A stretch of 64,000 nucleotides of DNA from Avrilella dinanensis (GTDB lineage: Bacteria; Bacteroidota; Bacteroidia; Flavobacteriales; Flavobacteriaceae), in contig NZ_NIPO01000001.1 in the NCBI RefSeq assembly GCF_002807015.1, forward strand, positions 548,890 through 612,889, in the 5' to 3' direction. The notes beneath the pieces were generated by a model, which saw only the letters and a program-made list of their open reading frames with translations, did no database searches and had not been told where the DNA came from. Positions 1 through 9,047 of this stretch are shown here, in pieces. Each line of letters starts with the position of its first letter. Position 1 is the stretch's first letter. Both the position numbers and the translations under genes were made by a program.

Positions 1-718
1 AACTGGTTTACCACAGAGGCTGGAACGTCAACCGTAGTTACTGTTCCGTCTTCTGACGTATAAGTATAAGTTCCGTCAGCGTTGTCAACTAATGTGGTTA
101 CACTTTCGTTGGTTTCAACGATATGTTGGATATATTCCTCGATAGTTGTGTACTCTTCGCCGTCAATAGTAACTGGTCCTGAGTTTACAATCTCTTCGAA
201 TTGGTTTACCACAGATGCTGGAACGTCAACCGTAGTTACTGTTCCATCTTCTGACGTATAAGTATAAGTTCCGTCAGCGTTGTCAACTAATGTGGTTACA
301 CTTTCGTTGGTTTCAACGATATGTTGGATATATTCCTCGATAGTTGTGTACTCTTCGCCGTCAATAGTAACTGGTCCTGAGTTTACAATCTCTTCGAATT
401 GGTTTACCACAGATGCTGGAACGTCAACCGTAGTTACTGTTCCATCTTCTGACGTATAAGTATAAGTTCCGTCAGCGTTGTCAACTAATGTGGTTACACT
501 TTCGTTGGTTTCAACGATATGTTGGATATATTCCTCGATAGTTGTGTATTCCTCTCCTTCAATAGTAACTGGTCCGCCGTTTACAATCTCTTCAAATTGG
601 TTTACCACAGATGCCGGTACATCTACAGTAGTAATTGTGCCGTCTTCTGACGTATAAGTATAAGTTCCGTCAGCATTGTCAACTAATGTGGTTACACTTT
701 CATTCGCCTGAACAATTT
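1..718 (-). repeat. In-frame 198-bp tandem repeat (66 codons)
   Basis: The same phrase recurs at 5, 203, 401 and 599, always 198 bp apart. The two inner copies are almost identical at DNA level. The copy nearest the gene start (about 520-718) has diverged at third positions, and the copy at the left edge is cut by the window. Near-identity of neighbouring units points to recent duplication or gene conversion. Confidence 0.95.
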
Positions 719-1376
719 CTTCGAAGTTGATGGTATGGGTTTCTCCACTCTCATCGATATATGTGAACTGGTCACCGTCGTAGTAAACATTTCCTCCCAC
801 ATAAGTATCTCCTAACACTTCGATTAATTCGTTCAACACTTCCGTATTGTTCAAGATGTTTTCGATATTGTTGATTATGTTCTCAGTCGCATCAATCGTT
901 ACCGTGGTGCCTTCTTCGTTGGTATAAGTATAGGTACCATCAGGATTTTGAACAAGAGTTGTTGGAATATTGATTTCAGACAAAGGAATGGTTACTTCGT
1001 TACCTTCGCTATCTGTCAACACCAATTCGCCTCCAACAACAGTTAAGGAAACGTTGGTAGTATTGGTATCTAAACCAGCAACATCCTCCTCATTTACAAT
1101 ACGCATCCATTTGTTGTCATACCAATAATAATAGCCCGGCGTAATATCGTTTTGTGTGTTGGTATTAAACACCAATAAACTATTAACATTACCATTGGCA
1201 ATGGTAACAGCATCTGTGGTCGATTCTAAAGCAACACGAGGAAGCAAAACCCCTTTGTCACTGGCAGTAACATCCAATTGTGAGGATGAATCAGGCGTTA
1301 AAGTGCCTATCCCTACCTGACTGTAAGCTCCCCATGCACTCATGAGAACAGCCGCGGCTAGTAATCTTCTTTTCAT
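1..1376 (-). CDS. Secreted repeat protein with N-terminal VGIGT motif (3' end beyond the window)
   Basis: The reading frame is open from an ATG at 1376 to the left edge, so only the first 458 or so residues are seen. It begins with a signal peptide (MKRRLLAAAVLMSAWGAYSQ) followed directly by VGIGTLTPDSSSQLDV. That start is common in Bacteroidota exported structural or adhesin-like proteins. Residues 20-220 are non-repetitive and rich in Thr, Asn, Glu and Val. After that comes a tandem array of 66-residue units containing YTYTSEDGT, VDVPASVVNQFEE and YTTIEEYIQHI. No enzyme motif is visible. An extracellular, fibrous or adhesive role is inference from composition and repeats. The C-terminus, where a type IX secretion signal might sit, lies outside the window. 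Confidence 0.85.
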   Translation of the reverse strand, partial: MKRRLLAAAVLMSAWGAYSQVGIGTLTPDSSSQLDVTASDKGVLLPRVALESTTDAVTIANGNVNSLLVFNTNTQNDITPGYYYWYDNKWMRIVNEEDVAGLDTNTTNVSLTVVGGELVLTDSEGNEVTIPLSEINIPTTLVQNPDGTYTYTNEEGTTVTIDATENIINNIENILNNTEVLNELIEVLGDTYVGGNVYYDGDQFTYIDESGETHTINFEEIVQANESVTTLVDNADGTYTYTSEDGTITTVDVPASVVNQFEEIVNGGPVTIEGEEYTTIEEYIQHIVETNESVTTLVDNADGTYTYTSEDGTVTTVDVPASVVNQFEEIVNSGPVTIDGEEYTTIEEYIQHIVETNESVTTLVDNADGTYTYTSEDGTVTTVDVPASVVNQFEEIVNSGPVTIDGEEYTTIEEYIQHIVETNESVTTLVDNADGTYTYTSEDGTVTTVDVPASVVNQ

Positions 1377-1699
1377 AATCAACTGTATTAATTTAAAATT
1401 TTAGTTAAAACCGGTTGTCACTTATTTAGTTATAGCTTTACAACCTGCAACAAAGTTAATTGTACCACCCAGTTTTTATCGTTTTGTTTTACGTAAACGT
1501 TGTTTATATTCCGAAAAAATAAACGTTGGTAATCAGCGACTTACACTATTATTATGTTCATATTCCGAAAATAAAAAATAGTTTCTAAAAACATCCTAAC
1601 CAAAAAAGTTGTTTTTTTTTGAAAAAAAATTAAAAAAATAAGTGACCTTATTCCAGATTTGTTGTCTAATCTATACAACAATATATGCTCAGATAGGGA
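1377..1699. promoter_or_regulatory. Divergent intergenic region with a -7 box at 1451-1458 (minus strand)
   Basis: This 323-bp gap separates the divergent repeat-protein and AraC-type genes. On the minus strand TAACTTTG at 1458-1451 fits the Bacteroidota -7 consensus TAnnTTTG and would give a leader of about 70 nt for the repeat protein. I see no convincing -33 element, and no clear box for the plus-strand gene. The rest is A/T-rich with a T8 and A8 tract near 1612-1628. No ORF of note. Confidence 0.45.
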
Positions 1700-3205
1700 A
1701 TGAAACTATTGCTAAAAATTACAATCATCCTTTTTTTTTCGCTTTCAAGCCATGCTCAATCGGTTTCTGAAAGGCTTAATCATTTATATTTAGAGGTGAC
1801 TACTCCCGAAAAATATAAAAACGCCGATACAAAGAATATTTTAGTTGAAGTTAACACCTTACTAGAAGATAAAGAACTTGTACCAACACAAAGAATGCAA
1901 GCTTTATTAATTGTCGCTAACTTGTATAAGTTGAACGGAGAACGCTCTATGGCCATTGAAACGGCGGAAAACGCACAAAAAGAAGCTGAAAAAGAAAATT
2001 TATATCTGTGGCAAGCGAAATTTCTTAGTTTTCTTTCATCAGAATATAAGACGTCAAACATGCTCGAACGAGGTCATGTTAAACTCTCAAAAGCTATAGA
2101 GGTTGCCCAAAAAGCCCCTAAAACAGATGAACTCTTTCGCTTTAATAAAAATGCTTATAAGGAAATGGCTCTCTACGCTGTCTCCAATAACAATTATTTA
2201 GAAGCAATATCTTATATGCAAACCAGTACCGATTGGGCTAAGAAAATACAGGATATAGATCAAAAGACTTATTCCATAGCTTCTAATTATCAATATATTG
2301 GATCTCTTTACATCGAATTAAACAACCCTGATTCAGCCCTATACTATCTAAATAGCGCATCCCATCTAGTGAATGACAGCAAGCAACTTAATGCCAAGAT
2401 ATTGCTTAATTATATTTATACCTTAAAAGGAGAAGTTTATTTTAAAAAGAAAAATTATACCGATACCCAAAAACATTACTATCTTGCACTGAATAGCCCG
2501 ACAGAATACAGAACAACACTTATTAATAGTGAATTATACAAAAATATGGTCGACTATTATATAGAGGTTGGAAATGTTGATAGTCTAAGATATTATAAAA
2601 AAAAGGTTGATAGCGTTGCACAAATTATATCAATTTGTAATGCAAAGACTATTAATTCCGTTACTAAAGAATTAGACAACAGCCAACAAGAGCAATCCCA
2701 TACATTGATATATTATCTAATTTCTACACTTGCCCTTGTGTCTATAATAGGTTGGGTTTTTTATCAAAAAAGAACTAAAAAGAAAAGAATGACCACCCCG
2801 GAAGTCGGGCAAAATACTGAATCTGCAAACATTAAATACAATACTCTCCAAATATCTGACAGCACACAACAACGGATTTTGGAACATATCAAAACTTTTG
2901 AGGAAAATCAGGAATATCTAAACCCAAAAATATCGGCAACTTTACTCGCCAATCAGTTTGAAACCAACACCAAATATATAACACACATACTAAGAGAGAC
3001 TTATGGCAAAGATTTCACTACCTATATTAATGAATTAAGAATTAATCACATTACCCAGCTTCTAGAGGAAGAACCAAAATACCGCCAGTACAAAATCAGT
3101 TATCTGGCAGAAATTGGTGGTTATTCATCTCACAGTAAGTTCACGGCAATGTTTAAAAAAGTAAAAGATTGCTCTCCTTCAGAGTTTATCAATAATTTGG
3201 AGTAA
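1700..3205 (+). CDS. Membrane-anchored TPR sensor with C-terminal AraC-type DNA-binding domain
   Basis: The 501-residue protein has a signal peptide (residues 1-20, ending SSHAQ) and then about 300 residues of helical TPR-like repeats. One membrane segment follows (about 337-355, IYYLISTLALVSIIGWVFY) with a Lys/Arg-rich stop-transfer stretch. The C-terminal 110 residues form a helix-turn-helix domain of the AraC type, with the family patterns YITHILRETYGKDF and IGGYSSHSKFTAMFKK. The arrangement puts a sensor in the periplasm and a DNA-binding output in the cytoplasm on one chain, a design common in Flavobacteriia. The ligand and target genes cannot be told from sequence. The divergent repeat-protein gene is the obvious candidate target, but that is only inference from position. 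Confidence 0.85.
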   Translation: MKLLLKITIILFFSLSSHAQSVSERLNHLYLEVTTPEKYKNADTKNILVEVNTLLEDKELVPTQRMQALLIVANLYKLNGERSMAIETAENAQKEAEKENLYLWQAKFLSFLSSEYKTSNMLERGHVKLSKAIEVAQKAPKTDELFRFNKNAYKEMALYAVSNNNYLEAISYMQTSTDWAKKIQDIDQKTYSIASNYQYIGSLYIELNNPDSALYYLNSASHLVNDSKQLNAKILLNYIYTLKGEVYFKKKNYTDTQKHYYLALNSPTEYRTTLINSELYKNMVDYYIEVGNVDSLRYYKKKVDSVAQIISICNAKTINSVTKELDNSQQEQSHTLIYYLISTLALVSIIGWVFYQKRTKKKRMTTPEVGQNTESANIKYNTLQISDSTQQRILEHIKTFEENQEYLNPKISATLLANQFETNTKYITHILRETYGKDFTTYINELRINHITQLLEEEPKYRQYKISYLAEIGGYSSHSKFTAMFKKVKDCSPSEFINNLE

Positions 3206-3266
3206 AGAGAAATAGTAAAGAGGCAAAAGGCAATAGTTTTCAGTCGCAGTTAACCTGAAACTTGAA

Positions 3267-3740
3267 TCAAACATCATTTTCTTCATACCATTCATCAATC
3301 AGCAATTTACTTTTTTTTGAGGCTTCCACAGCCAGGAAATCACAACGTTCGTTCATCGGGTGGTTGTTGTGTCCTTTTATCCATCGAAATTTAACCTGGT
3401 GTTTGCGGTAAATTTTCAGAAACCGTTTCCATAAATCAGGATTTTTCTTTCCGGCGAATCCTTTCTTTTCCCAGCCAAAAACCCAGCCTTTGTCAACGGA
3501 ATCTACTACATATTTGGAATCGGAAACCACCAGAACAGAAAGATTTTCTTTGGTCAAAGCTTCCAACCCAACGATAACCGCCAGCAATTCCATACGGTTA
3601 TTGGTCGTTTTCCGGTAACCCTGCGACAATTCTTTGTAATAGTTCGTGTTGTTCAGATGCAGAATAACACCGTATCCGCCCGGGCCGGGATTTCCGCGTG
3701 ATGAACCATCAGTATATAAAAGGATTTCGGGTGACTGCAT
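3267..3740 (-). CDS. rnhA: Ribonuclease HI
   Basis: RNase HI cleaves the RNA strand of RNA-DNA hybrids. The 157-residue length is normal. The acidic active site is visible: Asp in LLYTDGSSRGNPGPGGYG, Glu in TTNNRMELLAVI, Asp in VVSDSKYVVD, and the C-terminal IKGHNNHPMNERCD with the late His and Asp. The start codon overlaps the purN stop by one base (TAATG), so the two genes are probably co-transcribed with translational coupling. An unusual feature is the LFIDEWYEEN-like tail after the catalytic core, which is short and has no known role. Confidence 0.95.
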   Translation of the reverse strand: MQSPEILLYTDGSSRGNPGPGGYGVILHLNNTNYYKELSQGYRKTTNNRMELLAVIVGLEALTKENLSVLVVSDSKYVVDSVDKGWVFGWEKKGFAGKKNPDLWKRFLKIYRKHQVKFRWIKGHNNHPMNERCDFLAVEASKKSKLLIDEWYEENDV

Positions 3741-4309
3741 TAATTGATTTTCTCTAAAAGTTGTTCAATCACTTTAGGAAAATGTTCATATTCCAATTGG
3801 TGTACTTTGTTTGCCACGTCTTCCGGCGAATCTTTTTCTTCAACATTCGTCGTTGCCTGAAAAATCGTCGCCCCCTCATCATAATGCTCGCTTACATAAT
3901 GAATCGTAATTCCCGTTTTGGTTTCTTTATTGGCAACCACCGCTTCGTGCACAAAACCGCCGTACATACCTTTTCCGCCATATTTTGGTAGTAACGCCGG
4001 GTGGATATTGATGATTTTATTCGGAAATTCCTTAATGATTGATGCCGGAAACAACAAAAGATAACCTGCCAGAACAATCAAATCAGGATTCAATTCTTGG
4101 ATTCTTTCATGTAAAATCCCCTCATCATTTTGCTTTTTGGTAATCACTTCGGCAGGAACATTGAGCCTTTTTGCCCGTTCCAGAACAAAAGCGTCCTTCT
4201 TATTTGTGATAATATGAAACTGAACCGAAATATTTTTTTTTCGGAAATAGTCAACAATATTTTCAGCATTGCTTCCGGAGCCGGAAGCCAGTAAAACTAC
4301 TTCTTTCAT
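3740..4309 (-). CDS. purN: Phosphoribosylglycinamide formyltransferase
   Basis: PurN transfers a formyl group from 10-formyltetrahydrofolate to GAR in purine synthesis. The start at 4309 gives 189 residues beginning MKEVVLLASGSGSNAENI, which is where the family begins (glycine-rich GSGSN substrate loop). Later motifs are LIVLAGYLLLF, the catalytic region IINIHPALLPKYGGKGMYG with Asn and His, and the loop HYDEGATIFQ with Asp. A longer frame opens at 4357, but that ATG lies inside the -7 box I see at 4357-4364, so it should not be in the mRNA. It is followed by rnhA with a one-base overlap. Confidence 0.93.
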   Translation of the reverse strand: MKEVVLLASGSGSNAENIVDYFRKKNISVQFHIITNKKDAFVLERAKRLNVPAEVITKKQNDEGILHERIQELNPDLIVLAGYLLLFPASIIKEFPNKIINIHPALLPKYGGKGMYGGFVHEAVVANKETKTGITIHYVSEHYDEGATIFQATTNVEEKDSPEDVANKVHQLEYEHFPKVIEQLLEKIN

Positions 4310-4356
4310 GGGTTTTCTATCTATAAATAACCTCCTGTTTGAGGAAATATTTTTCA

Positions 4357-4364
4357 CAAAAGTA
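4357..4364 (-). promoter_or_regulatory. -7 promoter box for purN-rnhA
   Basis: The minus strand reads TACTTTTG, a match to TAnnTTTG. Transcription would start near 4350, about 40 nt before the purN ATG at 4309. This supports the shorter purN start. Confidence 0.55.
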
Positions 4365-4414
4365 TCTATTTCTAAATTATTTTTTTAAATTCGCAGATAC
4401 AAAAACAATTAAAA

Positions 4415-4446
4415 TTGTGGTTTTAAACTAAAGTTTTATATTTTTG
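4415..4446 (+). promoter_or_regulatory. Promoter of acpP
   Basis: TTG at 4415-4417 and TATTTTTG at 4439-4446 are 21 bp apart, within the spacing reported for Bacteroidota promoters (TTG, 17-23 bp, TAnnTTTG). The predicted start is near 4452, with a leader of about 29 nt. Confidence 0.65.
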
Positions 4447-4480
4447 CCACAACAATTAAACTTAAAAAAAGAAAGAAATT

Positions 4481-4717
4481 ATGTCAGACATTGCATCAAG
4501 AGTAAAAGCGATTATCGTTGACAAGTTAGGTGTTGACGAAAGCGAAGTTGTAGCTGAAGCAAGCTTCACTAACGATTTGGGAGCTGATTCATTAGACACT
4601 GTTGAGCTAATTATGGAGTTCGAAAAAGAATTTGATATCCAAATTCCGGACGATCAAGCTGAAAACATTGCTACAGTTGGTCAAGCTATCTCTTACATCG
4701 AGGAGGCTAAGAAATAA
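4481..4717 (+). CDS. acpP: Acyl carrier protein
   Basis: This small acidic protein (78 residues) carries growing acyl chains on a phosphopantetheine arm in type II fatty-acid synthesis. The attachment site is Ser37 in [14 protein letters not shown]. Helix II and helix III ([18 protein letters not shown]) match the family throughout. It precedes fabF, the usual partner, but the two are separated by 173 bp containing three hairpins. AcpP may therefore be made in excess over the downstream enzymes. Confidence 0.97.
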   Translation: MSDIASRVKAIIVDKLGVDESEVVAEASFTNDLGADSLDTVELIMEFEKEFDIQIPDDQAENIATVGQAISYIEEAKK

Positions 4718-4724
4718 TAAACCA

Positions 4725-4763
4725 AACATCACGTGGTTTTTGAATCAAAGCCACGTGGTGTTA
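4725..4763. terminator. Hairpin after acpP
   Basis: AACATCACGTGG and CCACGTGGTGTT pair with one mismatch around a short loop. The downstream side is only weakly T-rich (TTATTTATT), so it may be a leaky terminator or an mRNA 3'-end stabiliser. Confidence 0.55.
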
Positions 4764-4798
4764 TTTATTCTAAGAAACGGACCAAAAAATTGATTTAC

Positions 4799-4866
4799 AA
4801 CACAGTACGAGCTGTGTTTGGCAACCCAATGTTTTCGTTAAGAGAAACACTGGGTTTTGTTTTTTA
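4799..4866 (+). terminator. Two further hairpins before fabF, the second terminator-like
   Basis: AACACAG/CTGTGTT (4799-4818) is a 7-bp stem with a 6-base loop. It is followed by AACCCAATGTTT pairing with AAACACTGGGTT (4823-4856) and then TTGTTTTTT. The second has the form of an intrinsic terminator and lies 25 bp upstream of fabF, so it could attenuate read-through from acpP. Confidence 0.6.
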
Positions 4867-4890
4867 AATCTGAAATTATACCGAATTTAT

Positions 4891-6144
4891 ATGAAGCTAA
4901 GGAGAGTCGTTGTTACTGGATTAGGAGCTCTAACTCCAATAGGGAATAATCTGGAAGAATATTGGAATGGTTTGATAAATGGCGTGAGCGGAGCAGCTCC
5001 AATCACTCATTTCGATGCCTCCAACTTTAAAACTCAGTTCGCATGTGAGGTCAAAAATTTTGACCCTCAGAATTTTATTGACCGTAAAGAAGCCCGAAAA
5101 ATGGACAAATTTACGCAATATGCCGTCGTCACAGCTACTGAGGCCATGGAAGATGCAAACTTTAATCTGGATAAATTAGACAAAGATAAAGCCGGTGTAA
5201 TTTGGGGTTCGGGAATTGGCGGATTACAAACATTTCAGGACGAAGTAACCAACTTCAATCAGGGAGATGGTACACCGAAATTCAATCCGTTTTTTATTCC
5301 GAAAATGATTGCCGATATTGCTGGAGGATTAATCTCTATGAAATACGGTTTACGAGGACCTAATTTCACTACGGTTTCCGCTTGTGCTTCATCTACCAAC
5401 GCCATTATCGATGCGTTCAACTATATCCGCTTAGGACATGCAGACGTTATCGTTACCGGTGGTTCAGAAGCTGCAGTTACCATTGCCGGAATCGGTGGTT
5501 TCAACGCCATGCACGCTTTATCTACAAGAAACGATGACCCGAAAACCGCATCAAGACCTATGGACAAAGGCCGCGACGGATTTGTACTGGGCGAAGGTGC
5601 CGGTGCTTTGGTTCTGGAAGAGTACGAACACGCCGTGGCACGCGGAGCGAAAATCTACTGTGAAATCGGCGGTGGCGGTATGTCTGCTGATGCACATCAC
5701 ATCACAGCTCCACATCCGGAAGGGTTAGGTGCGAAAAATGTGATGCTAAACTGTTTAAGAGATGCTGGTTTAAAACCATCAGACGTGGACGGTGTGAATA
5801 TGCACGGAACATCAACTCCGCTTGGAGATATTGCGGAATCCAAAGCTATTTTAGAGGTTTTTGGAGAACACGCTTATACAATGAACCTCAACTCTACCAA
5901 ATCAATGACCGGACATTTGCTGGGTGCAACAGGTGCTATTGAGGCGATTTCCTGTATTTTATCTATCAAACACGGAATTGTTCCGCCGACTATCAATCAC
6001 TTTACAGATGATGAAAACATCGACCCGAAACTGAATTTTACATTCAACAAGGCTCAAAAACGCGATATGAAAGTCGTAATGAGCAACACTTTCGGATTTG
6101 GCGGTCACAATGCTTGTGTATTAATGAAAAAAGTAGATTTGTAG
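4891..6144 (+). CDS. fabF: Beta-ketoacyl-ACP synthase II
   Basis: FabF condenses malonyl-ACP with acyl-ACP in chain elongation. The protein has the usual 417 residues and the Cys-His-His triad: Cys165 in VSACASSTNA, His305 in MHGTSTPLGD and His342 in GHLLGATGA. The glycine-rich C-terminal FGFGGHNA loop is present. It lies downstream of acpP and 7 bp upstream of rnc, which very likely shares its transcript. Nothing in the sequence is unusual for the family. Confidence 0.97.
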   Translation: MKLRRVVVTGLGALTPIGNNLEEYWNGLINGVSGAAPITHFDASNFKTQFACEVKNFDPQNFIDRKEARKMDKFTQYAVVTATEAMEDANFNLDKLDKDKAGVIWGSGIGGLQTFQDEVTNFNQGDGTPKFNPFFIPKMIADIAGGLISMKYGLRGPNFTTVSACASSTNAIIDAFNYIRLGHADVIVTGGSEAAVTIAGIGGFNAMHALSTRNDDPKTASRPMDKGRDGFVLGEGAGALVLEEYEHAVARGAKIYCEIGGGGMSADAHHITAPHPEGLGAKNVMLNCLRDAGLKPSDVDGVNMHGTSTPLGDIAESKAILEVFGEHAYTMNLNSTKSMTGHLLGATGAIEAISCILSIKHGIVPPTINHFTDDENIDPKLNFTFNKAQKRDMKVVMSNTFGFGGHNACVLMKKVDL

Positions 6145-6151
6145 AATCCTT

Positions 6152-6904
6152 ATGAAATGGTTTCCAAACATATTACCAAAAAAATCCCGTGCTCATAAAG
6201 ACGGGATTTTTTATGAAAAATTAAGCCGGATTGTGGGTTATAAACCTACTCGTATCGAAATATATGAGGAGGCTTTCACACATAGTTCTGCTGGAAAAAC
6301 CAACGGAAACGGGCACACCGTCAACTATGAACGACTGGAGTATCTGGGCGATGCGGTACTCGGATTGGTGGCTGCGTCCTATTTACATCAGAACGCACCT
6401 AACCAGGCAGAAGGTTATCTGACCAAAATGCGATCTAAAATCGTCAGCCGGAACAACCTGAATAAAATAGGTAAAGACCTGAACTTGTTATCCTTACTGA
6501 AATGTAATGTGAATGTAAAAGATTTCGGGGAAAATATTTACGGGAATATTTTTGAATCGCTGATTGGTGCCATGTACACCGAAAAGGGGTTTGACTTCAC
6601 GAAGAAATTTGTATATAAAAAACTGATTCAGCCGATAGAACCTTTGGAAGATTTGGAAAATAAAATAATCAGCTACAAAAGCATTTTTATTGAGCATTGC
6701 CAAAAGAGAAAAAAGTATTTTTTGTTTGATGTCCAGGAAGAAAAATCTAAAGAGGAAAACAAGCATTTTGTAGTAAAGTTACATTACGACGAAAAAATAA
6801 TCGCCAAAGGTCGAGCTACCAGTAAGAAAAAAGCAGAAGAACAGGCAGCAAAAAGAGCCTACTATTCATTACAAAAAAGCAAAAGCTCTGTTAACAAAAA
6901 GTAA
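6152..6904 (+). CDS. rnc: Ribonuclease III
   Basis: RNase III cuts double-stranded RNA in rRNA processing and mRNA decay. Residues 1-165 hold the endonuclease domain with the signature NYERLEYLGDAVLGLV, whose Glu and Asp bind metal, and the later ENIYGNIFESLIGAMY stretch with the second Asn/Glu pair. A double-stranded RNA-binding domain follows (about 170-240, ending GRATSKKKAEEQAAKRAYY). The 250 residues include a basic 15-residue N-terminal extension often seen in Bacteroidota. It starts 7 bp after fabF. Confidence 0.96.
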   Translation: MKWFPNILPKKSRAHKDGIFYEKLSRIVGYKPTRIEIYEEAFTHSSAGKTNGNGHTVNYERLEYLGDAVLGLVAASYLHQNAPNQAEGYLTKMRSKIVSRNNLNKIGKDLNLLSLLKCNVNVKDFGENIYGNIFESLIGAMYTEKGFDFTKKFVYKKLIQPIEPLEDLENKIISYKSIFIEHCQKRKKYFLFDVQEEKSKEENKHFVVKLHYDEKIIAKGRATSKKKAEEQAAKRAYYSLQKSKSSVNKK

Positions 6905-6943
6905 TCAATCTTACTAAAAATTTTCTCTCTGTAATATATATCG

Positions 6944-6951
6944 TAAATTTG
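6944..6951 (+). promoter_or_regulatory. -7 box immediately before the IPExxxDY gene
   Basis: TAAATTTG matches TAnnTTTG and ends 7 bp before the ATG at 6959, so transcription would begin at or next to the start codon. No -33 element is clear. It would give the IPExxxDY-pyk pair its own, nearly leaderless transcript. Confidence 0.5.
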
Positions 6952-6958
6952 TAGAGAA

Positions 6959-7477
6959 ATGGAAGGTCAAAAAGCAAAAAACATTATCAAGCTAAATTTA
7001 GCAGACAGTTATTCAGATGAAAAAACATTATTGGCCATTCAATCCAATCTGGAAGATTACCGCCTTGCCTTTTTCATCAACACCAATCTGCACCTCCAAC
7101 TCTGCAAAGAGAAAAAAGATATTTCACTGAACAACAAGCAAATAGAAAGCCGATTCGGTCATTATTTATACGAAGATGAAGACAATTATCTGACATGGCG
7201 ACTCATAGATAATCACTCGACAAGCAGTGAAAAAAAAGCCGAAACAACATCAACTAACGATTTGTTTTCGCAAATGGAAGAAAACATAGAGCTGACTTCT
7301 TTTTTAATTCCTGAACTGAAACGATTTGATTACCTGTTAGTTATTGAAGAAACCGATGATTTTTTTGATACCGAAAACCTGATTACACATATAGAAAACA
7401 TTCCTCAGGTTTCGGCTGTTTATCTTGCTGACTGGGAAAATCTTAAACAAGAACATATTGAAAGATTATATTTTTAA
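6959..7477 (+). CDS. IPExxxDY family protein
   Basis: The 172-residue protein carries the motif that names the family, here IPELKRFDYLLVIE at about residues 118-131. The family is known from Bacteroidota, where it lies next to pyk; its function is not established. The sequence is acidic and soluble, with no signal peptide or membrane segment. It ends 14 bp before pyk, which suggests co-transcription and perhaps a link to pyruvate kinase, though that is only context. Confidence 0.85.
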   Translation: MEGQKAKNIIKLNLADSYSDEKTLLAIQSNLEDYRLAFFINTNLHLQLCKEKKDISLNNKQIESRFGHYLYEDEDNYLTWRLIDNHSTSSEKKAETTSTNDLFSQMEENIELTSFLIPELKRFDYLLVIEETDDFFDTENLITHIENIPQVSAVYLADWENLKQEHIERLYF

Positions 7478-7491
7478 GACCATAAGGAACT

Positions 7492-8925
7492 ATGAAATTA
7501 CGAAAAAAAACTAAAATAATTGCTACACTCGGACCTGCATGCAGCTCTGAAGAAGTTATTCACAAAATGATTAAAACCGGAGTAGATGTATTTCGGATAA
7601 ACTTTTCTCATGCCGATTATTTTGACATCGAAGATAAAGTAAAAATCATTCGGGAACTCAATGAAAAATATCATTATAACACCAGTATTCTGGCAGATTT
7701 GCAAGGCCCTAAACTCAGAGTCGGCGTAATGAAAGACGAAGTGGTGCTGAAAGAAGGCGACACAATTACCTTTGCCTCAACCGAGGAAGAATTTCTCGGT
7801 ACGGCCGAACGCGTTTATATGAATTACAAAACTTTTGCCAACGACGTAAAAGCAGGAGAAAATATCCTCTTGGACGACGGAAAACTGATTTTTAAAATCA
7901 TCGAAACAGATGGAGTTTCTGAAGTGAGAGCACAAGTTATACAAGGCGGCCCGCTACGTTCAAAAAAAGGCGTAAACCTACCTAATACGAACGTTTCACT
8001 TCCGGCACTTACCGAAAAAGACATCAAAGACGCCCAGTTCGCTATTCAACTGAATGTGGATTGGATTGCACTCTCGTTTGTCCGCACCCCGCAGGATTTA
8101 CAGGATTTAAATGACCTTATCAAAACACACTCTGATTACAAAATTCCGGTAATCGCCAAAATAGAAAAACCCGAAGCAGTAAAAAACATCGACGAACTTA
8201 TTCGTCATTGTGACGGATTAATGGTTGCACGCGGTGACCTCGGAGTGGAAATTCCCGCACAAGAAGTACCACTTATCCAGAAACATTTGGTTCGCAGGGC
8301 AAAAACAGCGAGAATTCCGGTTATCATCGCCACGCAGATGATGGAAACCATGATTACGAGCCTCACGCCGACACGTGCCGAGGTAAACGATGTCGCCAAT
8401 TCTGTCATGGACGGTGCCGACGCAGTGATGCTGTCCGGAGAAACCTCTGTTGGTAATTATCCGGTGGAAGTCATTGAAAAAATGAGCCAGATTATCCTGA
8501 GTGTGGAAGATTCTGAATTAATCAACCTTGAGGTAATCGACCCAAAAGTAAGAACCAAACGATTCATTACCAAATCGGTTTGTTATCATGCGGCAATTAT
8601 GGCAAATGATATTGAGGCAAAAACAATCCACACCCTGACGAATTCAGGTTATACAGCCTTTCAGATATCTGCATGGCGACCGAATGCTCATATTCTGGCT
8701 TTCACTTCCAACAAACATATGCTCACTCAGCTGAATCTGTTATGGGGTGTAACGGCTTTTTATTATGACAAATATGAAAGTACCGACGTAACTATCGAAG
8801 ATATTAATCAAATTGCCAAAGCAAACAATTACGTAAAAGAAGGGGATTATTCCATTAATCTGGCTTCGATGCCTATCAGAGAAAAAGGAATGGTTAATAC
8901 TGTGCGGGTTTCTGTGATTGAGTAG
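7492..8925 (+). CDS. pyk: Pyruvate kinase
   Basis: Pyruvate kinase makes ATP and pyruvate from phosphoenolpyruvate in the last step of glycolysis. The chain starts with the family pattern RKKTKIIATLGPAC and VFRINFSHAD. The active-site stretch VIAKIEKPEAVKNIDEL holds the catalytic Lys, and MVARGDLGVEIP holds metal ligands. The C-terminal regulatory domain begins near residue 350 and includes IHTLTNSGYTAFQISAWRP. The 477-residue length is normal. It follows the IPExxxDY gene by 14 bp. Confidence 0.97.
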   Translation: MKLRKKTKIIATLGPACSSEEVIHKMIKTGVDVFRINFSHADYFDIEDKVKIIRELNEKYHYNTSILADLQGPKLRVGVMKDEVVLKEGDTITFASTEEEFLGTAERVYMNYKTFANDVKAGENILLDDGKLIFKIIETDGVSEVRAQVIQGGPLRSKKGVNLPNTNVSLPALTEKDIKDAQFAIQLNVDWIALSFVRTPQDLQDLNDLIKTHSDYKIPVIAKIEKPEAVKNIDELIRHCDGLMVARGDLGVEIPAQEVPLIQKHLVRRAKTARIPVIIATQMMETMITSLTPTRAEVNDVANSVMDGADAVMLSGETSVGNYPVEVIEKMSQIILSVEDSELINLEVIDPKVRTKRFITKSVCYHAAIMANDIEAKTIHTLTNSGYTAFQISAWRPNAHILAFTSNKHMLTQLNLLWGVTAFYYDKYESTDVTIEDINQIAKANNYVKEGDYSINLASMPIREKGMVNTVRVSVIE

Positions 8926-9047
8926 CCTCTACATAATGTTGAAAATACCTACAACTAAATTAACGTACATTAACTATCAACCCGGTAAAATATAGGTTCC
9001 TGCCTGTTGGCATAATTTTAGTATTGTGTTAAACTAAAAGTGCCATT

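Noticed and set aside
1..718. CRISPR array
   Set aside because: The 198-bp units are contiguous, in frame and coding. No short repeats with unique spacers, and no cas genes, are present in the window.
4310..4357. Longer N-terminus of PurN
   Set aside because: The added 16 residues are not part of the family, and the ATG at 4357 lies within the predicted promoter box.
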